Shown: in pieces, positions 1 through 4,924 of the stretch
Layout: every line of letters starts with the position of its first letter
Position numbering within the stretch: position 1 is the first letter of the stretch
Origin: Crenarchaeota archaeon SCGC AAA471-B05
GTDB taxonomy: Archaea > Thermoproteota > Thermoprotei > Gearchaeales > Gearchaeaceae
DNA length: 5,156 nt
Assembly: GCA_000380705.1 (NCBI GenBank)
Contig: AQYM01000014.1
Span: 1 to 5,156, forward strand
Reading direction: 5' to 3'
Made by a program: the position numbers and the translations under genes
The notes under the pieces: model-generated
What the model was told of the DNA's origin: nothing
What the model saw: the letters and a program-made list of their open reading frames with translations, nothing else
Databases searched by the model: none

Positions 1-95
1 TTCATCAGAGTATATTTTTGAATCTAAAACATTAATTTCATTTTCTTTTAAAAAACTTATAAAGCTTTGTCTAGCTCTTTTTATTTCTCCCCAAA
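1..95 (+). repeat. Left copy of a perfect 95-bp inverted repeat
   Basis: Bases 1-95 are the exact reverse complement of 1949-2043, checked base by base. Identity ends at base 96 (A here; the opposite arm predicts T). The outer limit is set by the window edge, so the true repeat could be longer. This copy lies inside the minus-strand cca gene and encodes about its last 31 visible residues (from WGEIKRARQ to IYSDE). Confidence 0.97.
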
Positions 96-975
96 ATACA
101 TCTGGAGGTATGTTTGGATATTTCCCTTCTATTACAAAAACTTTAGTGTTTCTTTCTTCAAAAATTTTCAAAGCCAGATTAATATCTTCTGAATATTTTC
201 TTCCTTGAAAGAACTTTAATGAAGGTTTGTTTAAAAACAAATTACATGCAAATTTAAACAGAGCCATTTTTTTGAAAGCTGCAGCCACATTCCTATTTTT
301 ATCAACAGGATCCACAACAACTAAGGGAGCTGGTTGAAGTTTCCATTCTCCACCTATAACGGTTTTATATTCTCGCCATTTTATAGCTTCCTTTATTAAG
401 TTTAAAAAACTTCCGTAATGAATTATTAATAGTTCACATAAATAACCAGAAAATCCTTCGACTTTTATTTCAGCTCCATATAGCTCAACAGTTTTTAAGA
501 ATTTTTTAAATAACCTGATTTGGTTACACAATTCATCGTTCAAAACTTTTTTTAAATACAACGTATGAAGCCTTGTTCTATCAGCTGCTGTTTTAATTTC
601 CTCTCCTTCTTCTATTAATACTGCAGGAACTATATCAAAATTAAAACCTTTATAATTTACAGTAATAAAAGGATGCTCAGCATACCTTTCAATATGATTT
701 GGGAAGCAAGCTTTAGCTATCTTTAACCCGTTTATTATAGCTTCGTCTCTACTAGCTTTCGATAAAATGAAAATATCAATATCTTTATCATCACTTAAAA
801 AAGTATCATGAGCAAAGGAGCCATGTAATTCTATAGTTGCTTCAATGCCAAGTTCCTTTTTTGTTTTTTCAAGTTTTTCTAAAACTTCATTTATAACTTC
901 GCTGGTTTTCCTTTTTTCTTTTTCATCAACTTTAACTAATTCTAAGGCTTTTTCAATTACTTCATTTAAGTTCAT
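1..975 (-). CDS. cca: Archaeal CCA-adding enzyme (tRNA nucleotidyltransferase), N-terminal 325 codons, cut by the window edge
   Basis: This enzyme adds or repairs the 3' CCA end of tRNAs, using CTP and ATP without a nucleic-acid template. The minus strand is open from an ATG at 975-973 to base 1 with no stop. Residues 51-67 hold the class I polymerase-beta-type signature: H51-G52-S53, then the catalytic carboxylates D65 and D67 in a DIDIF context; the third carboxylate is D114 in FDIVPA. Other archaeal CCA marks are AEHPF (99-103), TAADRTRLHT (about 129-138), the YGAE-KV-GFSGYL segment and DPVDKNRNVAAA. The start is fixed by an ATGA overlap with the thpR stop. The family is usually about 410-450 residues, so about 128 C-terminal residues are missing here. 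They are found, in frame but on the opposite strand, at 2044-2430. Identity is very secure; whether the gene is really broken is not. Confidence 0.95.
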   Translation of the reverse strand, partial: MNLNEVIEKALELVKVDEKEKRKTSEVINEVLEKLEKTKKELGIEATIELHGSFAHDTFLSDDKDIDIFILSKASRDEAIINGLKIAKACFPNHIERYAEHPFITVNYKGFNFDIVPAVLIEEGEEIKTAADRTRLHTLYLKKVLNDELCNQIRLFKKFLKTVELYGAEIKVEGFSGYLCELLIIHYGSFLNLIKEAIKWREYKTVIGGEWKLQPAPLVVVDPVDKNRNVAAAFKKMALFKFACNLFLNKPSLKFFQGRKYSEDINLALKIFEERNTKVFVIEGKYPNIPPDVFWGEIKRARQSFISFLKENEINVLDSKIYSDE

Positions 976-1517
976 AATTGAAAGATTTTTACATTACTGT
1001 ATATAGGCCCCTTTGGAGTTAATTGGCTACTTTTTAATGAAAAATGCGTTACAAGAAAATTACCAAAATCTTCATTGAAAAATTGATTGAATCTAATCAT
1101 TACTTGATTTACTACTTTATTATCCTTTATTCTTAATAAAGTAACATGAGGATGGAAATCTTCCTTAGGAAATCTTAAACCTGAATTGAGTAATTCATTT
1201 TCTATCAAGTTATAAAGCTGGACTAGTTCAGAAAATCCTTCCTTTATACCTGCCCATATAACCCTTGGATTCTTTAAAGAAGGGAAAGCACCAAGTTCAG
1301 CTATATGAACTTTAAATTTTTTAAAATAAATTCTCGATAATGCTTCAATTACCTCTTCTACAATTTTTTCATTTATTTCTCCCAAAAATTTTAAAGTAAT
1401 ATGAAGATTTTCGTATTCTACTATTTTTACTCCATTCATATCAAAGTTTTTAGCTACATTAAAAAGTTTATTTCTTACATTATCATCTTCGATATCTACG
1501 GCTATAAAGCACCGCAT
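972..1517 (-). CDS. thpR: RNA 2',3'-cyclic phosphodiesterase / 2'-5' RNA ligase (ThpR, 2H phosphoesterase)
   Basis: ThpR proteins hydrolyse 2',3'-cyclic phosphate ends of RNA and can join tRNA halves by 2'-5' linkages in vitro; the in vivo role in archaea is not settled. The 181-residue product has the usual family length and both catalytic HxTx motifs: H39-I-T-L42 in the LHITLKFLGE context and H124-V-T-L127 in FHPHVTL. The N-terminus MRCFIAVDI is typical, so I chose the ATG at 1517. The frame is open upstream to 1613, but that 32-residue extension would run through the divergent promoter and into the UPF0200 gene, and it does not look like the family. The stop TGA (974-972) overlaps the cca ATG as ATGA, indicating one transcript and probable translational coupling. 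The pairing with cca suggests a shared tRNA 3'-end or processing role, which is inference. Confidence 0.95.
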   Translation of the reverse strand: MRCFIAVDIEDDNVRNKLFNVAKNFDMNGVKIVEYENLHITLKFLGEINEKIVEEVIEALSRIYFKKFKVHIAELGAFPSLKNPRVIWAGIKEGFSELVQLYNLIENELLNSGLRFPKEDFHPHVTLLRIKDNKVVNQVMIRFNQFFNEDFGNFLVTHFSLKSSQLTPKGPIYSNVKIFQL

Positions 1518-1558
1518 ACTATAAAAATAAATAAATAAAAATAAATTTGAAAGTTTGT
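1518..1558. promoter_or_regulatory. Divergent promoter region between thpR and the UPF0200 gene
   Basis: This 41-bp spacer between two divergent ATG codons is almost pure A/T, with reiterated AAATAAAT-type tracts at about 1521-1546. Archaeal TATA boxes lie about 25-28 nt upstream of the start of leaderless mRNAs. Suitable AT-rich candidates exist on the plus strand near 1530-1537 (for UPF0200) and on the minus strand near 1540-1548 (for thpR). No Shine-Dalgarno motif precedes either ATG, which fits leaderless transcripts. The exact boxes cannot be picked because the whole spacer is low complexity. Confidence 0.5.
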
Positions 1559-1963
1559 ATGAAAATAATTTGCATAACAGGAATGCCTCTTGCAGGTAAA
1601 ACTTTAGCTGCAAGTTTTGCTAAAGAAATGGGTTTACCGGTGATAAACATGGGAGATAAGATAAGAGAAATGGCAAGAAAAAATAATATTAAAATAAAAG
1701 AAATAGGTGATTTAATATTAGAAATAAGAAATAAATATGGAAGAGATGCAATAGCAAAGGAATGCTATGAGGATATAAAGAAAATAAAGGGAGATGTAAT
1801 TATCGAAGGTATAAGAAATATTGAGGAAGTTGAATATTTTTCCAAATTCGGAGAAGTTTACATTGTTGCAATTTTTGCTCCAAGAAAAATTAGATTTGAA
1901 AGAGCCTTAAAAAGAAAAAGAGAAGACGATCCTAAAAACTACGAGGAATTTGGGGAGAAATAA
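1559..1963 (+). CDS. UPF0200 family P-loop nucleotide kinase-like protein, C-terminally truncated at an inverted junction
   Basis: Members of this archaeal family resemble dephospho-CoA and adenylate kinases, but their substrate is not established, so I do not assign one. The product starts MKIICITGMP and has a Walker A loop at residues 8-15 (G8-MPLA-G13-K14-T15). It continues with the family landmarks NMGDKIRE (30-37), IIEGIRNIEEVEYF (81-94) and RFERALKRKREDDP (112-125). Full-length homologues are about 180 residues and continue past the DDP-x-x-EEF segment for roughly 50 more. Here the frame ends after EEF-GEK at residue 134. The last few codons are not native: from 1949 the DNA is the reverse complement of cca. 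An in-frame TTG lies 12 nt upstream (1547), but the ATG at 1559 places Walker A at the usual distance from the start. The gene is divergent from thpR. The family call is good; the truncation is probably an artefact of the join. Confidence 0.85.
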   Translation: MKIICITGMPLAGKTLAASFAKEMGLPVINMGDKIREMARKNNIKIKEIGDLILEIRNKYGRDAIAKECYEDIKKIKGDVIIEGIRNIEEVEYFSKFGEVYIVAIFAPRKIRFERALKRKREDDPKNYEEFGEK

Positions 1964-2043
1964 AAAGAGCTAGACAAAGCTTTATAAGTTTTTTAAAAGA
2001 AAATGAAATTAATGTTTTAGATTCAAAAATATACTCTGATGAA
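1949..2043 (-). repeat. Right copy of the 95-bp inverted repeat, containing the junction at its left end
   Basis: This segment is the exact reverse complement of bases 1-95. Its left boundary (1948/1949) is where UPF0200 coding sequence gives way to cca coding sequence. The native cca strand reads four T before GGGG and this copy reads three T after GAA. Up to three T could therefore be shared microhomology at the join. The segment reads in the cca frame and continues without a break into 2044-2430. Confidence 0.97.
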
Positions 2044-2430
2044 AAAGAAAAATTTGCAATTTTGTTAGAAGTCGATAAAACTGAGTTGTCTTTTAAGAAA
2101 AAACTAAAGGGACCTTTAATTAATGATTTAAAGAATGTTAAAAGATTTATCGACGTTCATAAAGAAGACGAATTATTAATCGAAGATTCAAGGATTTATG
2201 CTTACGTAAATAGGAAAATTAGAAATATCTTTGAAGCATTTCAAAGATGGTTAAAAGTTTATTCAATACCTAAGGATTTAATTAACGTATTAAACGAAAG
2301 TAAAACATATTTATTAAATAATAATGTAGATAAAGAAATTGCAAGAATTGCTGTTGATTTAGCTCTTAAAGATTTATGGTGGCTTAGGGATGAATTAATA
2401 GAAAAATTAAATGTTAAACTTGTTGAATAA
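1949..2430 (+). CDS. cca: CCA-adding enzyme, detached C-terminal part (headless fragment)
   Basis: The plus-strand frame is open from 1936 (after TAA at 1933-1935) to TAA at 2428-2430. Bases 1949-2043 repeat the cca sequence found at 1-95 on the other strand, so codons read WGEIKRARQ through IYSDE. The frame then carries on with the part missing from the minus-strand gene: LLEVDKTEL, KGPLINDLKNVKRFIDVHK and LLIEDSRIYAYVNRKI. These resemble the GPP--FI----EDGRLY--KRK region of archaeal CCA enzymes. A helical tail follows, ending LIEKLNVKLVE. There is no ATG near the beginning; the first possible start is a TTG at 2062, so an automatic caller would report 2062-2430 as a 122-residue hypothetical protein. 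With the minus-strand half it makes 325 + 128 = 453 residues, a normal length. It has no catalytic residues alone and should not be active. The last 20 nt overlap the next gene. Confidence 0.85.
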
Positions 2431-3130
2431 AATATTATGCTATCCTAAATTTAATGAAGAAGAATTTAAAAAAAGATTAGAAGAATTCCATAGTCTTGGA
2501 ATAGAAGATATTTTAAGCGATGGTAAAATTAAAATTAACGATTTTAAAATACTAGGTAAAGGCACAAATTCGTTAGCTGTCAAGGCTATTTATAAAGGTC
2601 AAATCGTGGCATTGAAAATTAGGAGAACCGACTCTAGCAGAGTTACTCTTGAAGAAGAAGCAAGGATATTAAGTAAAGTTAATAAATTTAACATAGGTCC
2701 CAAACTCCTTAATTTTACCCAAAATTTTTTAGTTTTAGAATTTATTGAAGGAAATTTTATCGAAGAATTTTTAACATGTGAAAATTTAAATCAAGTAAAA
2801 AATGTTCTGTTAAAACTTCTAATACAGTGTAGAATTTTAGATATAATAAAAATAGATCATGGAGAATTGTCTAGAGCTACAAAACATGTTATTATAACCA
2901 AGAACGGTGATGTGAAAATAATTGATTTTGAAACTGCCAGTGAACGAAGAAAAGCAAACAATTTAACTAGTATAATTTCCTATCTTTTTTTAAGACCAGA
3001 AGATCCGTTTAAGTTAAGGGAAAGACTGGGAATAAATATTGATGATTTGAAATATTTATTAAGGGATATTAAAAAAAATAATTCGGAAGAAATATTTTAT
3101 CAAATTCTATCAAAATTAAATATTTATTAA
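2411..3130 (+). CDS. Predicted minimal archaeal Ser/Thr protein kinase (COG2112-like)
   Basis: This 239-residue protein has a reduced protein-kinase fold. After a 45-residue N-terminal segment come a glycine-rich loop (L48-GKGTNSLAV), the probable ATP-binding lysine K69 in ALKI, and an acidic helix (EEEARIL, 81-87) that could supply the partner glutamate. A hinge-like LVLEFIEG (107-114) follows. The catalytic loop is D149-H-G-E-L-SR---HVII, in place of the canonical HRD---N. The metal-binding motif is D172-F-E (KIIDFETAS) rather than DFG. The HGELSR and IDFE-AS signatures match the predicted archaeal kinase family COG2112, related to RIO and Bud32-like kinases; substrates are unknown to me. 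The ATG at 2411 overlaps the cca stop by 20 nt, so the gene was probably co-transcribed with thpR-cca. Its 3' end overlaps the convergent E1-like gene by 15 nt. The family call is fairly sure; activity is inferred. Confidence 0.85.
   Translation: MLNLLNKILCYPKFNEEEFKKRLEEFHSLGIEDILSDGKIKINDFKILGKGTNSLAVKAIYKGQIVALKIRRTDSSRVTLEEEARILSKVNKFNIGPKLLNFTQNFLVLEFIEGNFIEEFLTCENLNQVKNVLLKLLIQCRILDIIKIDHGELSRATKHVIITKNGDVKIIDFETASERRKANNLTSIISYLFLRPEDPFKLRERLGINIDDLKYLLRDIKKNNSEEIFYQILSKLNIY
3071..3078 (-). terminator. Possible oligo-T terminator for the tatC/E1-like transcript
   Basis: A run of eight A on the plus strand gives T8 on the minus strand, about 40 nt past the stop of the E1-like gene. Archaeal RNA polymerase terminates at oligo-T tracts without needing a hairpin. 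The run lies within the convergent kinase gene and such tracts are frequent in this AT-rich DNA, so this is weak support. Confidence 0.25.
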
Positions 3131-4135
3131 TTTATCTATTTTTTCATAAACGTTTTTTGCTTCCTCCTCATTCTTTACATTTTTAATTAGCATTCTTCCA
3201 TTTTTGAATATACTTATTTCTTTATCTTCATATTTAAAAACTATAATAAAATCACTTACTAAAATAATTTTAAAATATTTTTCTATTTTTTCTTTGATAT
3301 TATTTAAATTCATGTTAACCTTTTTTCTTGGATTTATGTTAACTATATCTCTTCCACATTGCCAAATTAATTCAATTTTCTTTGGTTTATATGATAATAT
3401 GTTATTGCAAACTTTGCAGTTTTCATTTTTAAAAATATCTATAAAATCAAAAATTAAATTTCCCAAATCGATTAGTAAAAGTTTAGAAAGTAAATTGGAA
3501 CTTTTGTTTATAAGTAACTTTATTGCTTCATTTACTTCTATCGATGCAACTAAAGAAGTTGCAGTATTTATTATTCCTACAGTTTCGCATGTAGGTAATT
3601 CGCTATCGTTTATTTCTTCAAATATACAATTTAAACATGGTGTTTCGGGTGGGTAAAAAACTGATACATTACCTGTATATTCTAAGACTGAACCGAATAC
3701 ATATGGTATCTTTTTCTTTACTGCTATATAATTAACTATATATCTTGTTTTTAAATTATCCAAACCATCCAAGATTATATCTACATCGCCTAGAATTTCT
3801 TCTGCATTATCCGAGTTTAAATTTTCAGCAATAGGTTCAATTTTTACTTCAGGATTAACATCCTTTAATTTTTTATATGCAACTTCGACCTTTGGATATC
3901 TTAGATCGTTAATATCGTATAAAAACTGTCTATTTATATTACTTAGCTCTACAATATCTTGATCTATCAATTTTATTTTACCAATACCATTACTGGTTAA
4001 TAAATAAGCTATAACGCTTCCTAATCCGCCTAAACCTACTACAGCAGCTGTTTTTCTTTTAAGTATATTTATTCCTTCTTTACCGATATTTTTAAGAACA
4101 TACAATCTTGAATAATATTCATCAGCGTTAAACAT
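3116..4135 (-). CDS. E1-like adenylyltransferase of the ThiF/MoeB/HesA (UbaA) family, long form
   Basis: These enzymes adenylate the C-terminal glycine of ubiquitin-like sulfur carriers (MoaD, ThiS or archaeal SAMP/Urm1 types) for molybdopterin, thiamine or tRNA thiolation, or for protein conjugation. The 339-residue protein has the nucleotide-binding loop G34-LGGLGS, acidic D58 in LIDQD, and the N66-INRQF motif. It also has K82, D123 in ILDGLDN, zinc ligands C167-LN-C170 and C240-KV-C243, and the likely catalytic cysteine C183 (LPTCETVGI). After residue 255 comes a C-terminal domain with QCGRDIVNINP and ISIFKNGRMLIK, followed by EEEAKNVYEKI. This tail is known from long bacterial and archaeal MoeB/ThiF proteins, so the gene looks complete. 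Its ATG overlaps the end of tatC by 8 nt, indicating an operon, and its 3' end overlaps the kinase gene by 15 nt. No carrier partner is in the window, so thiamine, molybdopterin and SAMP pathways cannot be told apart. Confidence 0.9.
   Translation of the reverse strand: MFNADEYYSRLYVLKNIGKEGINILKRKTAAVVGLGGLGSVIAYLLTSNGIGKIKLIDQDIVELSNINRQFLYDINDLRYPKVEVAYKKLKDVNPEVKIEPIAENLNSDNAEEILGDVDIILDGLDNLKTRYIVNYIAVKKKIPYVFGSVLEYTGNVSVFYPPETPCLNCIFEEINDSELPTCETVGIINTATSLVASIEVNEAIKLLINKSSNLLSKLLLIDLGNLIFDFIDIFKNENCKVCNNILSYKPKKIELIWQCGRDIVNINPRKKVNMNLNNIKEKIEKYFKIILVSDFIIVFKYEDKEISIFKNGRMLIKNVKNEEEAKNVYEKIDKLINI
3139..3158 (+). terminator. Possible oligo-T terminator for the kinase transcript
   Basis: Two T6 runs (3139-3144 and 3153-3158) lie 9 and 23 nt past the kinase stop on its coding strand, as expected for archaeal intrinsic termination. 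They are also coding sequence on the opposite strand (lysine-rich C-terminus of the E1-like protein), so the T runs may be incidental. Confidence 0.3.
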
Positions 4136-4889
4136 TTCTCTTTCTTTTCCCTATTAATATACTTACTTCGTATAATATATAAATAGGTATTAAAAGAGGG
4201 ATAACACTTATAAATGTTGGATCTGGGCTTATTAATCCTATTATAAATGCTATAATCAAATAAATCAAGATTCTGTTCTTTTTTAAAGTTGCAACACTTA
4301 ATACTCCAATTTCCATCAAAGGTAATAAAAAAATAGGTAAACAGAATAATAGTCCACCTAAAATAGGTATAAAAACTAGTAAGTTCACGAAATCATTTAT
4401 ATTTATTAATAATTCAATACCTAAAGGAGTATAAAGCAAAAAAGAAATTTTAAACGTTAAAGGCAAAATAAAAATTATTGTATAAACGAGTCCTGAAACA
4501 TAAAGTATACCAAAGGGCATGGCATATTTCTTGAAAATCTTTTTTTCATGGGGATATAAAGCAGGAGCTATAAAACTATATAAAGAAAATACTGCATAGG
4601 GAATGGTAACTATTAAAGAGAGAAAGAAAGCTATTTGTATCATAATTAATAAAGGCGAAACAATACTTGGTGCATATATCTTAAATCCTTCAGGTAAATA
4701 AGCCTTTTGTGCTTCTCTTATAATCCAAAATACAAAGAGATCATAAGATAAAGGATTTTCGCTAAACTTTTTTGTTATCTCTGGGCTAGGTGATGCTATG
4801 AAAAATAAAAATGAAAACATGAAAATATAAAATATTCTCTTTAATATTCTTCCCAATTCTTCAAAATAAGATAAAAATTCTTCACTCAT
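4128..4889 (-). CDS. tatC: Sec-independent twin-arginine translocase subunit TatC
   Basis: TatC is the membrane receptor that binds twin-arginine signal peptides and recruits TatA to export folded proteins. The 253-residue product has six predicted membrane segments, roughly at 15-33, 78-104, 121-144, 165-190, 206-221 and 226-246, with a long extracytoplasmic loop (34-75). Family landmarks are the N-terminal YFEELGRILKR (compare HLIELRKR in E. coli), F106-IAPALYPHEKK with the conserved glutamate E115, and SPDPT (221-225) before a final IPIYILYE helix. The tail GKRKRNV is basic, as expected on the cytoplasmic side. One difference: where E. coli TatC has FEVPV (Glu170), this protein reads FCLPI with Cys183. 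The ATG at 4889 directly borders the divergent tatA promoter. The last 8 nt overlap the E1-like gene, probably as one transcript. Confidence 0.96.
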   Translation of the reverse strand: MSEEFLSYFEELGRILKRIFYIFMFSFLFFIASPSPEITKKFSENPLSYDLFVFWIIREAQKAYLPEGFKIYAPSIVSPLLIMIQIAFFLSLIVTIPYAVFSLYSFIAPALYPHEKKIFKKYAMPFGILYVSGLVYTIIFILPLTFKISFLLYTPLGIELLININDFVNLLVFIPILGGLLFCLPIFLLPLMEIGVLSVATLKKNRILIYLIIAFIIGLISPDPTFISVIPLLIPIYILYEVSILIGKRKRNV

Positions 4890-4924
4890 AAGATTTAAAT
4901 AAAATCAAAAATATTTTAAATAAG
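4890..4924. promoter_or_regulatory. Divergent tatC / tatA promoter
   Basis: Only 35 bp separate the two start codons. On the plus strand, TTTAAATAA (4894-4902) is centred about 27 nt upstream of the tatA ATG. On the minus strand, TTTAAAATA (4920-4912) is centred about 27 nt upstream of the tatC ATG. Both match archaeal TATA boxes at the spacing of leaderless transcripts, and no Shine-Dalgarno sequence is present. Each promoter's upstream (BRE) side falls at or inside the other gene's 5' end, so the two may compete or be jointly controlled. The box calls come from pattern and spacing only. Confidence 0.65.

Noticed and set aside
1518..1546. Tandem AAAT-type repeat as a functional microsatellite or operator
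   Set aside because: It is short, irregular A/T-rich promoter DNA; the repetition is expected at this base composition and gives no specific binding pattern.
1518..1613. 32-codon N-terminal extension of thpR
   Set aside because: It would cross the divergent promoter and overlap the UPF0200 start on the other strand, and its residues are unlike the family, while MRCFIAVDI at 1517 is the standard ThpR start.
1..2043. Transposon or integron with terminal inverted repeats
   Set aside because: The arms are internal cca coding sequence, there is no transposase or integrase between them, no target-site duplication can be seen, and the enclosed genes are housekeeping genes.
2062..2430. A separate 122-residue hypothetical protein starting at TTG
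   Set aside because: The frame is open upstream and is continuous with cca codons before 2044. It is the C-terminal part of the CCA-adding enzyme and not an independent gene.
2411..3130. Bud32/PRPK (KEOPS kinase) identity for the small kinase
   Set aside because: The size and overlap with a tRNA gene made this tempting, but the HGELSR and IDFETAS motifs fit the COG2112-type predicted kinases better than Bud32, whose loop is HGD-(L/I)TTSN-like.
3204..3656. 150-codon plus-strand open frame starting MNILISLSSYLK
   Set aside because: It lies entirely antisense to the well-supported E1-like gene. Its hydrophobic, Ser/Phe-rich composition is what the complement of AT-rich coding sequence gives, and no family motif is visible.
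3760..4135. Repeated short AT-rich motifs as a CRISPR-like array
   Set aside because: No regular direct repeats or equal spacers occur anywhere in the window, and this stretch is coding for the nucleotide-binding half of the E1-like protein.
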